DNA from: JAVDCA01 sp963819385
GTDB taxonomy: Bacteria; Pseudomonadota; Alphaproteobacteria; Rhizobiales; Xanthobacteraceae
Assembly: GCA_963819385.1 (NCBI GenBank)
Contig: CAWFVV010000006.1
Coordinates: 2,666,001-2,730,000, forward strand
DNA length: 64,000 bases
Reading direction: 5' to 3'
This document shows, piece after piece, positions 43,485 to 53,797 of this stretch. Positions within the stretch are counted from its first letter, which is position 1; each line of letters starts with the position of its first letter. Position numbers and translations under genes: made by a program. The notes beneath the pieces were generated by a model, which was not told where the DNA came from, ran no database searches, and was given only the letters and a program-made list of their open reading frames with translations.

Positions 43485-43805
43485 TCAGTCGGTGACCTTC
43501 ACCTTCATTTTCATTTGGGGATGGATGGCGCAGATGACGTCGACGTCGCCGGCCTTGTCGAACGAGACAGACGCGGAGCTGCCCGGCGTGAGCAGACCGA
43601 GATTGAAATCGTTGCCCGCGCTGGTGGAGAAGATGTTGTGCGCGACGTTGTCGTCGTTCACGAAGGTGAGCTTTTCGCCCTTCTTCACCGTGACGTTGCT
43701 CTCCGAGAACATCTTGCCTTTCTGCATGATGGTGTGCTCGGCCGCGAATGCCGCGACGGTGGCGCCGGCCAGGAAGGCTGCGACGAGGCACGTGGTGGTC
43801 TTCAT
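43485..43805 (-). CDS. Cupredoxin (plastocyanin/azurin-like)
   Basis: 106 residues. Signal peptide MKTTTCLVAAFLAGATVAAF (cleavage near AFAAE), then a cupredoxin barrel. Type 1 copper ligands are His56 (VAHNIF) and the C-x2-H-x2-M cluster Cys92, His95, Met98 (CAIHPQM). AGGAGAA lies upstream of ATG 43805. Periplasmic electron carrier or copper protein. It lies 23 bases before the chemoreceptor gene, so they are probably cotranscribed. Partner may be the di-heme peroxidase at 44770-45852. Confidence 0.9.
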   Translation of the reverse strand: MKTTTCLVAAFLAGATVAAFAAEHTIMQKGKMFSESNVTVKKGEKLTFVNDDNVAHNIFSTSAGNDFNLGLLTPGSSASVSFDKAGDVDVICAIHPQMKMKVKVTD

Positions 43806-43862
43806 TCCTGTTCTCCTGATCATCCGTTACTTACGCGTCTGCGGCGCGGCCATGCCGGCGCC

Positions 43863-44681
43863 TCACGGCTGGCACGGGTCGCGGTCCTGCAGGAAGAGCG
43901 CGGCCGGCGGCAGCAACAGCGGCAGCCCTTCGACGAACAGCCGCGCGCTCGCCTCGTTCTGGGTCATCGGCTTGGCGTGCGCGAGCCGGACGCGGGCGGC
44001 CGCAGGGCCGCAGGGCCCCGTCGCCGCGGCGTGCCGGTGCGCCGAGGCACGCATGGGCGGCGCCGCCCGCACGGCCGCGGGCGGAACGGCGGCGGACGGA
44101 ACGGCGGCGGCGAACGGCGGGGAGGGCGGCGCCACGCTGCGCGCCGCCCCGGCATTCGCGGTCGCCTCGGCGACCAGCCAATCGAGCGCGACCCCAACCT
44201 GATCGGCCTTGCTCTTCACCAACATCGGCAGCGGCATCTCGGTGAGACCATTCGCGGGCGGCGCCAAGATCCGCATGCCGGCGCTGAACCAATCGTCCGC
44301 GAGCTGGCGGGCCTCCTTGGCGGAGGCGGCCGAGCCCTGCGGGTCCATCTGCTCGATCGCGGCGAGATTGTCGCGCACGTCCGTCATGTCTGCCTGCAAG
44401 GCCGCGATGTCGCTCTTGGGCGCGCTCTCGCGCAGCAGAAGCCCGTGCTCCATCGCGGCGCGCGCCTGCGTGAACCGGTCGAGTGCCGTGCGGGCGCGGC
44501 CGATCACCGCGGACGGCTCGGCGGTGCCGGCCGCATGCGCGTCGATCGCGCCGGTCACCTCGACGCCGCCGCGCTGCTGCGGCGTGCGCGTGCGGTCGGC
44601 CGCATTGGCGGCGCCGGCCGCGAGGCTGACGGCGGCGATCAGCGCGAGGAGGCGGGCGCTGGAGAAAACCTTGGTCGACAT
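43863..44681 (-). CDS. Secreted protein of unknown function, Pro/Ala-rich C-terminal half
   Basis: 272 residues. The signal peptide is clear: VFSSARLLALIAAVSLAAGA, cleavage near ANAAD. A helical part follows, with ARTALDRFTQARAAMEHGLL and LQADMTDVRDNLAAIEQMD, then an Ala/Pro-rich region and a C-terminal segment with two Cys residues. AAAGGAA precedes the ATG. I do not recognise a family. Its position between the di-heme peroxidase and the cupredoxin genes, all on the same strand, suggests a periplasmic partner in that group. Confidence 0.7.
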   Translation of the reverse strand: MSTKVFSSARLLALIAAVSLAAGAANAADRTRTPQQRGGVEVTGAIDAHAAGTAEPSAVIGRARTALDRFTQARAAMEHGLLLRESAPKSDIAALQADMTDVRDNLAAIEQMDPQGSAASAKEARQLADDWFSAGMRILAPPANGLTEMPLPMLVKSKADQVGVALDWLVAEATANAGAARSVAPPSPPFAAAVPSAAVPPAAVRAAPPMRASAHRHAAATGPCGPAAARVRLAHAKPMTQNEASARLFVEGLPLLLPPAALFLQDRDPCQP

Positions 44682-44769
44682 TGTGCGAATTCCTTTCGCA
44701 AAGGGCAGAGCCTGGGTTGCCGCCGTCACGGCATCGGCATGGGAGGGAACGGTCGCGTCAGCATCGGCG

Positions 44770-45852
44770 TCAGCGCGGCAGCAGCGGAACCGTGGTCGGC
44801 TCGTTCTCGCTCGTCAGCGTCTGCATGAAGGCGACGAGGTCGCTCTTCTCCTGCGCCGTGAGGCCGAGCGGCTTGACCAGTTCTGACCGGCTCGGGCGGT
44901 CGATGCCGCCTTTGTCGTAGTGCTCGACGACCGCCTCGAGGGTCGCGATCGAGCCGTCGTGCATGTAGGGGCCGCGCAGCGCGATCTCGCGCAGGCCCGG
45001 CGTCTTGAAGGCGTACTTCATCTTCTCGATCATCGGCAGGAACTTGCCGCGACCGATGTCCTCGCTCTGCAGGCCGATGTCGTGGAAGCTCGAGTCGGTG
45101 AAATTCCAGCCGCTGTGGCAGTTGTTGCAGCCGGCCTTGGTGTTGAAGAGCACGAAGCCGCGCTTGGCGTCCTCGGGGATCGCGCGCTCATTATTGTCGA
45201 TCCACGAGTTGAACGGTGCGCGCGCCGACACCACGGTGCGCTCGTAGGTCGCGATCGCCTTGGCGACGGTCTCGGGCTTGATGCCTTCGTTCGGGAACGC
45301 GGCCGCGAACATCGGCGCGTAGCCCGGGATGGCGTTGAGCCGCTGCATGAGCTGGTCGATCGGCAGGTTCATCTCGACGTCGGTCTTGATCGGGCCGAGC
45401 GCCTGCTCCTCCAGCGAGCCGGCGCGTCCGTCCCACATGAAGATCGGCCCGAACGCGGCATTGACGATCGACGGCGAGCGGCGGCCGAGCTGGTGCATGC
45501 CGTGGCCGATGCCGCGCGGCTGGCCGTCGCCCCAGCCATAGGCCGGGTTGTGGCAGGCCGCGCAGGAGAGGAGGTTCGCGCCGGACAGCCGGGTGTCGAA
45601 ATAGAGCATCTTGCCGAGCTTGACCTTGGCGGTCGTGTAGGGATTGTCGGCCGGGAACGGCACGGTCGCGGGGCGCTTGTATTGGGCGCGCATCTGATCG
45701 AGCGTGAGCACGACCGGTGGCGGCGGCGTCGCGGCACTCGGGCCGCGCTCGACGGTCGCGGCGAGGCCGGATCCCAGCCCGACCATCACGGCAACGGTCA
45801 CGAACGCGGGCAGCGTGACGGCTGCGCCGAGATACTTGATGCTCGCTTTCAT
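44770..45852 (-). CDS. Di-heme cytochrome c peroxidase (CcpA/MauG family)
   Basis: 360 residues. A hydrophobic N-terminus acts as signal (YLGAAVTLPAFVTVAVMVGL). Heme motifs CAACH (97-101) and CNNCH (242-246) are separated by about 145 residues, as in bacterial CCP and MauG. KLGKMLYFDTRLSGANLLSC and RGPYMHDGSIATLEAVVEHY are also typical. It reduces hydrogen peroxide, or oxidises a protein residue in MauG types, in the periplasm. Start 45852 follows GGGGGAAG. It heads a group with the secreted unknown, the cupredoxin and the chemoreceptor. Confidence 0.93.
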   Translation of the reverse strand: MKASIKYLGAAVTLPAFVTVAVMVGLGSGLAATVERGPSAATPPPPVVLTLDQMRAQYKRPATVPFPADNPYTTAKVKLGKMLYFDTRLSGANLLSCAACHNPAYGWGDGQPRGIGHGMHQLGRRSPSIVNAAFGPIFMWDGRAGSLEEQALGPIKTDVEMNLPIDQLMQRLNAIPGYAPMFAAAFPNEGIKPETVAKAIATYERTVVSARAPFNSWIDNNERAIPEDAKRGFVLFNTKAGCNNCHSGWNFTDSSFHDIGLQSEDIGRGKFLPMIEKMKYAFKTPGLREIALRGPYMHDGSIATLEAVVEHYDKGGIDRPSRSELVKPLGLTAQEKSDLVAFMQTLTSENEPTTVPLLPR

Positions 45853-46129
45853 CTTCCCCCACAACGAATTGCGCGCAAAAACCCGACGGCTTTTCATATT
45901 GTCGCAACGTTAAAGATTAATTGAGTTCTCGGGCCGCGCCTTAACATGTCAGGCGCAAAAAACCGCCGAATAACAAGTGAAAGGCGCAATTGTGCGTCGG
46001 CTGCACGCTATTGCTGTGTGGCGCTTTATTGTGCAACCTTGTTCAATCATCGTCGCCGGCGAAGATGAACCAAACCCGCTCCGCGCTCGACTTATGCCTG
46101 ATGCGCCTTTTCATTTTGCGGACGGACGA
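45853..46129. promoter_or_regulatory. Divergent promoter region
   Basis: 277 bases between the di-heme peroxidase and the secreted unknown at 46130. An A/T-rich stretch at 45890-45950 (TTAAAGATTAATTGAG) is typical of a promoter zone. No palindromic family member is present. Specific -10/-35 boxes cannot be assigned. Confidence 0.45.
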
Positions 46130-47020
46130 ATGAAATTCCTGCTGATTTCGTTGATGCTCGCGCTGCCGCTTGCCGGCTCGCAGGCGAGCGCCGCGGCGCC
46201 ACTCGAAGAAGGTTATCTCGCGGACCGAGATACCTATATCAAAACATTCGCGCATAGCGCGAGCGGCGACAGCGTATTGAAGGCCCACGAGCGCGCGCTG
46301 GCGGATCTGCAGGCAAAACTACGGCACGTGATCGGGCCGATCAGCCTCAAGGGCTTTTCCGGCGAGGGCACGATCAGCCTCGACTCGCTCGACGAGGACG
46401 ACGAAGGCTTCGGCAAGCTCGACGGCCTCGTCTTCGGCGCGGAGACCGACAAGCAGCAGGTGCTGGTGACGACCGCGAGCCTGTTCGACGCGTGGCTTCG
46501 CGCGCATGAGGATTTCTGGAAGGAAAGCCCGCTGCCGTCCGATGTGCCGGCCGCACTCAAGCGCGACGATTTCTATACCCAGGCGCTGATGAACGGGGCG
46601 GCGGTGGTCACCTATGCGGAAATCCCGGTCGCCAAGCCTGACGGGGCGACGCTCGCCTTTGCGGTGCTCGATACGCGCACGCAAAGCGACGTGCCGCCGG
46701 TGCCGGACGAGATCATCATCACGGTGCGGCGCGCCGACCTGGTCTTCGTCGTGACCGCCAAGACGGCCGTCAAGGCCGGCCCGATCCCGGCCTGCGAGGC
46801 GGCGCATGCACGGCTTAGCCGCGAGTTGGATGCCGCCAGCGACGCCGACCAGAAAGCCGGCAACAACGATCCGGCGCTGCACGCGAAGGCGGAACAGCTC
46901 GCCCACAAGGCGGATTGGGCCTATCCGGACTGCTTCGCGACCGAGGCGCGCGGCGCAGCCTTCTTCCCGGCGCTGGTGAAGCAGGTGCAGGGACTGGTGG
47001 AGATGCTGCCGGGCCGATAG
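46130..47020 (+). CDS. Secreted protein of unknown function
   Basis: 296 residues. Signal peptide MKFLLISLMLALPLAGSQAS, cleavage near SAAAP. The mature protein is acidic near LDSLDEDDEGFGKLDGLVFG and has two late Cys residues (IPACEAAH and YPDCFATE), which may pair. I do not recognise a family. Start 46130 is chosen because the 51 codons before it lack a signal-like opening, whereas this one gives a clean signal. It is divergent from the di-heme peroxidase and probably shares its control region. Confidence 0.75.
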   Translation: MKFLLISLMLALPLAGSQASAAAPLEEGYLADRDTYIKTFAHSASGDSVLKAHERALADLQAKLRHVIGPISLKGFSGEGTISLDSLDEDDEGFGKLDGLVFGAETDKQQVLVTTASLFDAWLRAHEDFWKESPLPSDVPAALKRDDFYTQALMNGAAVVTYAEIPVAKPDGATLAFAVLDTRTQSDVPPVPDEIIITVRRADLVFVVTAKTAVKAGPIPACEAAHARLSRELDAASDADQKAGNNDPALHAKAEQLAHKADWAYPDCFATEARGAAFFPALVKQVQGLVEMLPGR

Positions 47021-47025
47021 CCCGC

Positions 47026-47104
47026 CATGCCCGGCCTTGTGCCGGGCATCCACGTCTTTCGTGTTGCGAAGACATGGATGGCCGGGACAAGCCCGGCCAT
47101 GACG
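47026..47104. repeat. Family E palindromic element
   Basis: CATGCCCGGCCTTGTGCCGG hairpin, CATCCACGTCTT and GAAGACATGGATG arms, then GGCCGGGACAAGCCCGGCC hairpin. Lies between convergent genes and could serve as a two-way terminator. Confidence 0.85.
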
Positions 47105-47117
47105 TCGAAGGTGCTCC

Positions 47118-47850
47118 CTACCCCACCCCGATCAGCCGATGCAGCTTGTCGGGATCGCGCTTCAGGTCCGCGCTCGGACCGTCGTAGACGATGCGGCCGC
47201 GATCCATCACGGCGGTGCGCGGCGAGATGTCGAGCGCAAGCCGCGTGTTCTGCTCCACCACGATCATGGTCAGGCCCTCGGTCGCGGCGAGGCGCTTCAC
47301 GGCGCGCGAGAGCTCCTCGACGATGACGGGCGCCAGCCCCTCCGAGGGCTCGTCCATCAGCACGACCGACGGGTTGCCGACGAGCGCACGCGCGATCGCG
47401 AGCATCTGCTGCTCGCCGCCGGAGAGCTGGTTGCCGCGGTTGGTCTGCCGCTCGGCGAGACGCGGGAAAAGCGCGAACACCTTGTCGAGCGTCCAGGTGC
47501 CCGCCCGCGCCGCGACCTCGAGGTTCTCCCGCAAGGTGAGCGAGGGAAAAATCTCGCGCTCCTGCGGCACGTAGCCGAGGCCGGCCCAGTTGCGGCGATG
47601 CGGCGCGAGGCGCGCGATGGTCGCGCCGTGCAGCCGCACGTCGCCGCCATGCAGCGTATTGTGGCCCATCACGGTCGCAAGCAGCGTGGTCTTGCCGACG
47701 CCGTTGCGGCCGATGATCGAGAGCGTCTCGCCCGGCGCGAGCGCGAGGCGGATATCCTCGATCACCACGGTCTCGCCGTAGCCGGCCGAGACGCCGTCGA
47801 GCACGAGCGCGGCCCCGTGTTTCGTCTCGGGCTTGGTCTCAGGCCTGGTC

Positions 47851-47858
<8 letters not shown>
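47118..47858 (-). CDS. livF: Branched-chain amino acid-type ABC transporter ATP-binding protein (LivF)
   Basis: 246 residues. Walker A GRNGVGKTT, signature LSGGEQQMLAIARAL, Walker B VVLMDEPSEGLAP, then VVEQNTRLAL, all LivF features. Start 47858 overlaps the LivG stop by 8 bases and begins MAETRPETKPETK, a short charged leader. Fourth and last subunit gene after the receptor, permeases and LivG. Cargo may be an amino acid, urea or an aromatic acid. Confidence 0.94.
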
Positions 47859-48602
<744 letters not shown>

Positions 48603-48606
<4 letters not shown>

Positions 48607-49634
48607 GATCTGCGTCCCGACGTCAGCAGCCGCCCGGCGTCCTCGATGAGGCCGAGCAGCCCGCGCCGCGCGAACAGCACGGTGAGCACCAACAGGAGCC
48701 CGACCGCGAACTGCCAGTATTGCGGGCTCGCCTTCGAGAGGTTGTCCTGCAGCACCATGTAGATGACGGCGCCGACGAAGCCGCCGTAGAGCCGGCCGGC
48801 CCCGCCGAGGATCAGCATCACCATCACGCCCGCCGAATTGTCGAAATCGAACACGCCGAGCGTGACGTAAGTGTTGGTCTGGGTGAACAGCGCGCCGGCG
48901 ACGCCCGCGACGGCGGCCGAGATCGCGTAGACGGTGAGCAGGCGCAGATGCACCGGCGAGCCGACCGCATGCATGCGCGCGACGTTCTCGCGGATGCCGG
49001 CGAGCGCCTGGCCGAACGGCGAGTTGACGATCTGGCGCACGACGAAGAACAGCACGAACAGCACCGCGAGCACGTAGAGATAGTAGACGTGACCGTAGAG
49101 GTCGTAGTCGAACAGGCCGAGCAGCGGCGTATAGGTGAGCCCCGGCAGGCCATCGTAGCCGCCGGTGAGATCGCGCGACAGGTTGCCGAGCTCCTGCAGC
49201 ATGATGGTGGTGGCCAGCGTGAGCACGAGCAGCGTGAGGCCGCGGTAGCGCAACAACAGCCAGCCCGACGCCGCGCCCGCGGCGGCCGCGACCGCGGCAG
49301 CGGCAAAGAGCCCGCTGATCGGCTCATGCCAGTTCAGGCGCAGCGTGATCAGCGCCGCCGTGTAGGCGCCGACGCCGAAGAAGGCCGCATGCCCGAGCGA
49401 GACGATCCCGGCGAAGCCGAGGATGAGGTCGAGCGAGAGCGCGAACAGCACCATCACGAGCACCTGGCTGCCGAACACCATGCGGTCGTCAAAGACGTAG
49501 AAGGCCAAGATCGCGATCACCCACGGCAAGGCTTCCCACACGCGCAGGCGATGGCGCGTTGCCAGGAATGCGACGGCCTGCGCTCGCGCCTCCGGCGCCG
49601 GCGCGGCGGCCGCGATGGCGTCACTCGCGGCCAT
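48603..49634 (-). CDS. livM: Branched-chain amino acid-type ABC transporter permease (LivM)
   Basis: 343 residues with about ten hydrophobic helices. LSLDLILGFAGIVSLGHAAFF is the LivM hallmark, and GIRENVARMHAVGSPVHLRL forms the EAA-like loop. Overlaps the LivH stop by 14 bases. A polar Ala-rich N-terminal stretch of about 30 residues precedes the first helix, which is common in this family. Confidence 0.93.
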
Positions 49635-50484
49635 AGAGCCCCGCCGGACGGATGAGCAGGATCAGCATCGCGACCGCATAGATGAAGAAGCCGCCGGCGC
49701 CCGCATAGATGTACTTGCCGCCGGTGTCGCACACGCCGAGCAGGATCGCGGCCACCAGCGTGCCCTTGAGGCTGCCGAGGCCGCCGACCGCGACGACGAG
49801 GAGGAAGAACACCAGGTAGATCACCGCAAAGCTCGGCGTGAGCCCGAACAGCTCGATCGCGAGCCCGCCGCCGAGCGCCGCGAGCCCGCTGCCGACCGCG
49901 AATGTGAGGGTGAACAGGCGATCCACGTCGATGCCGATCGACTGCGCCATGCGCCGGTTGTCGACCGCTGCGCGGATGCGCGCGCCGATATTGGTGCGCT
50001 CGAAGCCGTACCACAGCACGGCGATCAGCGCGGCGCCGACCGCGATGACGAACACCCGATAGGTCGGGAAGGTACGCGACGCGACCGCGAGCTGGCCCGT
50101 GAGATATTCCGGCACATGGATGCTCTGCGGGCGCGGGCCGTAGATATAGGTGTAGGTCGCGATCGCCATATAGGCGAGGCCGATCGTGAGCAGCACCTGC
50201 TCGAGCTCGGTCGCCTTGTAGAAGCGCGAATAGAACAGCCGCTCGAACACGACGCTGACGGCGCCGACGACCAGGAAGGTGAGGAGCAGCGCGAGGAAGA
50301 ACGGCACGTTCCAGTCGCGCATGGCGGTGAGCACCAGATAGCCGCCCGCCATCGCGAAGGCGCCGTGCGCGAGATTGACGAAGCCCATCAGTCCCATGGT
50401 GACCGACAGGCCGACCGAGACGATGAACAGGAACATGGCGTAGGCCAGTCCCTCGAACAGGATGCTGACGACGATGTTTCCCAT
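49621..50484 (-). CDS. livH: Branched-chain amino acid-type ABC transporter permease (LivH)
   Basis: 287 residues with about eight hydrophobic helices. SVTMGLMGFVNLAHGAFAM and DNRRMAQSIGIDVDRLFTLT are typical LivH segments. The start MGNIVVSILFEGLAYAM at 50484 is chosen because upstream in-frame codons to 50586 are a translated family E palindrome. It lies 195 bases after the receptor stop, with that palindrome between them. Confidence 0.93.
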   Translation of the reverse strand: MGNIVVSILFEGLAYAMFLFIVSVGLSVTMGLMGFVNLAHGAFAMAGGYLVLTAMRDWNVPFFLALLLTFLVVGAVSVVFERLFYSRFYKATELEQVLLTIGLAYMAIATYTYIYGPRPQSIHVPEYLTGQLAVASRTFPTYRVFVIAVGAALIAVLWYGFERTNIGARIRAAVDNRRMAQSIGIDVDRLFTLTFAVGSGLAALGGGLAIELFGLTPSFAVIYLVFFLLVVAVGGLGSLKGTLVAAILLGVCDTGGKYIYAGAGGFFIYAVAMLILLIRPAGLYGRE

Positions 50485-50511
50485 CGGCGGCGCGTTGAGC
50501 CCCACACTCAG

Positions 50512-50600
50512 CGTCATGCCCGCGCTCGTCGCGGGCATCCACGCCTTCCTTGCGACGTATGAGGAAGACGTGGATGGCCGGGACAAGCCCGGCCATGACG
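50512..50600. repeat. Family E palindromic element
   Basis: CGTCATGCCCGCGCTCGTCG left hairpin, CATCCACGCCTTCCT and AGGAAGACGTGGATG arms, GGCCGGGACAAGCCCGGCC right hairpin. Between the receptor and livH genes, a usual site for a partial terminator or RNA-stabilising hairpin. Confidence 0.85.
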
Positions 50601-50679
50601 GATCAGGATTGCATCATTCCTCTAACACAAACCGCCGCCGCAGGCTTGCCGCGACGGCGGTTTGCGCATTCCTTTCGCC

Positions 50680-51891
50680 TTACTGCCCCTGCGCGCAGCG
50701 GCCGACCTTGAGCGCTTTGCACTCGTCCTTCACCTGCGAGATCGTGCCGAGCACCTTGAGGCCGAGCTTGCCGTCGGGCTTGCGATAGACCTCCATGGCG
50801 CGCTCGTCCTCGATGACGTCGCGCGTCACCGGGTCGATCGACACGTGGCCGCGCGGGCCGTCGGTCGACCAGCCCTTGAGGGCTTCGATCACCTTGGCGC
50901 CGTCGCTGAGGTCGCCGTCGAGCTTCTTGATGGTGTCGAAGATCGCGTGCATCGAGTCCCAGGCCGCCGCGGTCATGAAGTCCGGATACTTGTCGGCGCC
51001 GTAGGCCTCGTGGAACGCCTTCACGAACTCCTTGTTGGCGGGGTTGTCGAGATCGGCCGCGTAATGGCCCATCACGATGGTGCCGATGGCGGCATCGCCC
51101 ATGTCCTGCAGCTTGGTGTCGGGCACCACGTCCATCGGGCCGATCAGCTTGATGCCGGCCGCCCGCATGCCGAGCTCGCCGTAGGTCTTGACCACGCCGG
51201 CAGCGTGGTTGCCGGAGGGAATGAACACGTAGAAGCAGTCGGGCTTCTTGTCCTTCACGCGTTGGAAGAACGGCGCGAAGTCGGGCACCTGCGCGGGATT
51301 GCCCATCGGGATCGAGTTGACGATCCGGCCGCCGGCCTTCTCGAAGCCGGTCCGGAACGCATCGGTCGAGTCCTTGCCGGGCGGGAAGTCGGTGTAGCCC
51401 ATGGCGGCCGTCTTGCAGCCGAGCTTCTCGTACGCGTAGGTCCCCATCGGATAGGCGGGGTGCCACATGCTGAAGGAGAGCCGCGCGATATAGGGCGAGA
51501 GGTTGGTGATCCAGGCGGTGCCCGCGTTGGAGATGAGCAGCGGCGCCTTCGCCTGGGTGAGCACCGGCGCCATCGAGATCGCGGACGGCGAGAACACGAC
51601 GCCGGTCATGATGTTGACCTTGTCGCGCGTGATCAGCTCGGTCGCGACCGTCTTGGCGCTGGCGCCCGAGGGCGCACCCTCGTCGCGCTCGATGATCTGC
51701 ACCGTGTGGGGCAGGATGTCCTTCATGTGCAGCTTGAGATAGAGGTCGAAGCCCTTCTTCTCGGCGTCGCCGAGATCGGCATTGACGCCCGCGAAGGGCA
51801 GGATGATGCCGACCTTGACGTTCGCGGCCTGCGCGGGAGCGGCACAGCCGAGCGCGAGCGCCGCAATGGCAGCTGAGGTGAGCAGTCTCAT
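50680..51891 (-). CDS. livK: Branched-chain amino acid-type ABC transporter substrate-binding protein (LivK)
   Basis: 403 residues. Signal peptide MRLLTSAAIAALALGCAAPA, cleavage near AQAAN, then VKVGIILPFAGVNADLGDAE, typical of the Peripla_BP_6 family, and IKLIGPMDVVPDTKLQDMGD. GGGAGGAAA lies 2-10 bases before ATG 51891. It heads the minus-strand operon livKHMGF. The receptor fold is shared by amino acids, amides and aromatic acids; the cargo cannot be told. Confidence 0.93.
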   Translation of the reverse strand: MRLLTSAAIAALALGCAAPAQAANVKVGIILPFAGVNADLGDAEKKGFDLYLKLHMKDILPHTVQIIERDEGAPSGASAKTVATELITRDKVNIMTGVVFSPSAISMAPVLTQAKAPLLISNAGTAWITNLSPYIARLSFSMWHPAYPMGTYAYEKLGCKTAAMGYTDFPPGKDSTDAFRTGFEKAGGRIVNSIPMGNPAQVPDFAPFFQRVKDKKPDCFYVFIPSGNHAAGVVKTYGELGMRAAGIKLIGPMDVVPDTKLQDMGDAAIGTIVMGHYAADLDNPANKEFVKAFHEAYGADKYPDFMTAAAWDSMHAIFDTIKKLDGDLSDGAKVIEALKGWSTDGPRGHVSIDPVTRDVIEDERAMEVYRKPDGKLGLKVLGTISQVKDECKALKVGRCAQGQ

Positions 51892-52099
51892 CGTTTCCTC
51901 CCGACAGGCAGTCGCCCGGTGGTTCGTCTCGCGCGGCCGTGCGGCCCCTGATTGCGGCATCGCTAGCATAGCGATCGTTGGCATTCCAACATAGATGCGA
52001 TGCGCCGGGCCGGACGGGACAAAAGCCGGATCGGCTTGTATTTTCGCCGGCGGCCTCCTGGATTCATATAACAGGCGCGGCCTGTCCCGAGGGAACGCG

Positions 52100-53716
52100 A
52101 TGTCGCAGGCGCTCAGCCGAACCTATGACGGCATCATCATCGGCGCCGGCCAGCACGGCCTCGTGCTCGGCTCGTATCTCGCCAAGGCCGGCCTCGACAT
52201 CCTGCTGGTCGACCGCCGGCTCACCTATGGCGGCGGGCTTAACACGACCGAGGCGACGCTGCCGGGCTTCTATCACAACCTGCATTCGATCAATCATTTC
52301 CAGATCAGCGAGGCGCCCTGGTTCCACGATCTCGGCCTCGCCGAGCGCGTCACCTACATCACGCCGCGCTACGAGTTCGGCCAGGCGCATCGCGACGGCA
52401 CCGCGCTGGTGCTCGGCCGCGACCTCGAGGAGACGGTCGCGAACATCGCGCGCTTCTCCAAGAAAGACGCCGCCACCTTCCGCGACTGGAACCGGCAGGC
52501 CGAAGAGATGACGGCCCGCATCCTCATCCCGGAGCGCTACGCCGAGCCGCTGCCGCAGGCGGAGCGCGAGGCGCTGCTGTCGCGCAGCGCGCTCGGCCGC
52601 GATTTTCTCGCCGCGACGCGCCGCCAGCCGCTCGACGTCGTTCGCGAGCTGTTCGAGAACGAGCACGTGCAGCTCCTGTTCCTGTTCAAGGTGTCGCTGT
52701 TCGGCACCTGGCTCACAGATACGCTGTCGAAGACGAGCCCGATGGGCTCGGTGATCCGCGCCTTCGACCTGCAGACCGGCTACCAGCTCTGCCAGGGCGG
52801 CTCGTTCAACCTCGCGCGCGGCCTGATGGAGACGTTCATCGCCGCAGGCGGCACCTATGCGCCGCAGGTTGCGCTCGACCGCATCGTGATCGAAGGCGGC
52901 CGCGCAACCGGCATCGCGCTCGCCGACGGCCGCACGGTGCGGGCGCGGCAACTTGTGGCGTCGACCATCGACGTGCACCAGACCTTCGAGGACCTGATCG
53001 GGCGCGCGCAAATCCCGGCGGCGCTGGCGGCGAAGCTCGACGATTTCCAATACACCAAGTGGTCGCTGTTCGGCCTGCATCTCGCGCTCGACGAAAGCCC
53101 GCGCTTTGCCGCCGCGTCCTTCGATCCCAACCTCGACCGCGCGCTCAAATGGAGCATCGGCGCCGAGACCATGGAGGATCTCTTCAAGGCGCATCAGGAG
53201 GTGATGGCCGGCAAGGTGCCGTCGATCGTGCAGTTCGGATCCGGCCCGCTCAGCCTGCTCGATCCGACCCAGGCGCCGGCCGGCAAGCACACGAGCTACG
53301 CCTGGCACGTGATGCCGCTCGAGCCGGATATCGGCGGCCGCAACTACGAAGATTGGAAGGCGGAGTTCTCCGAGAAGATCATCGAGACGTGGGCGCGCTA
53401 CTGCCCGAACATGACGCGCAGGAACATCCTCGCGCAGTACGCCTATACGGGCCGCGAATACGTGCAGGAGCTCGTCAACATGCGCGGCGGCGACATCTTC
53501 ATGGGCGCGTTCAACGCCGAGCAGGTGATGTACAATCACTTCGGCTACCGCACGCCGGTGCCCAATCTCTATTACGCGGGCTCGGCGGCGCATTGCGGCG
53601 GCGCCATCTCGGGCGGGCCGAGCTATGTGGCGGCCGGCATCATCGCGCGCGATCTCGGATTGAAGCCGTGGTGGAAGCCGTGGGACGCGCGCGAGGCGCT
53701 GGAGGCGCTGGCGTAG
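52100..53716 (+). CDS. Phytoene desaturase-like NAD(P)/FAD-dependent oxidoreductase
   Basis: 538 residues. YDGIIIGAGQHGLVLGSYLA is the FAD-binding Rossmann motif of the phytoene-desaturase/CrtI-like amine oxidase superfamily. GGSFNLARGLMETFIAAGGT and YYAGSAAHCGGAISGGPSYVAA near the C-terminus match. Carotenoid genes are absent nearby, and many proteins of this group act on other substrates, so the substrate is unknown. Start 52100 follows GAGGGAA. The stop codon is in the left arm of a family A palindrome. It is divergent from livK. Confidence 0.88.
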   Translation: MSQALSRTYDGIIIGAGQHGLVLGSYLAKAGLDILLVDRRLTYGGGLNTTEATLPGFYHNLHSINHFQISEAPWFHDLGLAERVTYITPRYEFGQAHRDGTALVLGRDLEETVANIARFSKKDAATFRDWNRQAEEMTARILIPERYAEPLPQAEREALLSRSALGRDFLAATRRQPLDVVRELFENEHVQLLFLFKVSLFGTWLTDTLSKTSPMGSVIRAFDLQTGYQLCQGGSFNLARGLMETFIAAGGTYAPQVALDRIVIEGGRATGIALADGRTVRARQLVASTIDVHQTFEDLIGRAQIPAALAAKLDDFQYTKWSLFGLHLALDESPRFAAASFDPNLDRALKWSIGAETMEDLFKAHQEVMAGKVPSIVQFGSGPLSLLDPTQAPAGKHTSYAWHVMPLEPDIGGRNYEDWKAEFSEKIIETWARYCPNMTRRNILAQYAYTGREYVQELVNMRGGDIFMGAFNAEQVMYNHFGYRTPVPNLYYAGSAAHCGGAISGGPSYVAAGIIARDLGLKPWWKPWDAREALEALA

Positions 53717-53797
53717 GATGGGTTGAGCGCAGCGAAACCCATCGCTTTAAGACCAGGTCATAGATGATGGGTTTCGCTGCGCTCAACCCATCCTGCG
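53712..53797. repeat. Family A palindrome, copy 4
   Basis: Left 53712-53744 begins CGTAGGATGGGTTGAGCGCA. Right 53766-53797 differs from a perfect complement at one base (TGCG for TACG). The left arm carries the TAG stop of the flavoprotein gene. Confidence 0.93.

Noticed and set aside
41893..43791. 632-codon version of the chemoreceptor
   Set aside because: The first 110 codons are antisense to the cupredoxin gene and not protein-like. MRLATKLYLAFG at 43461 starts the first membrane span.
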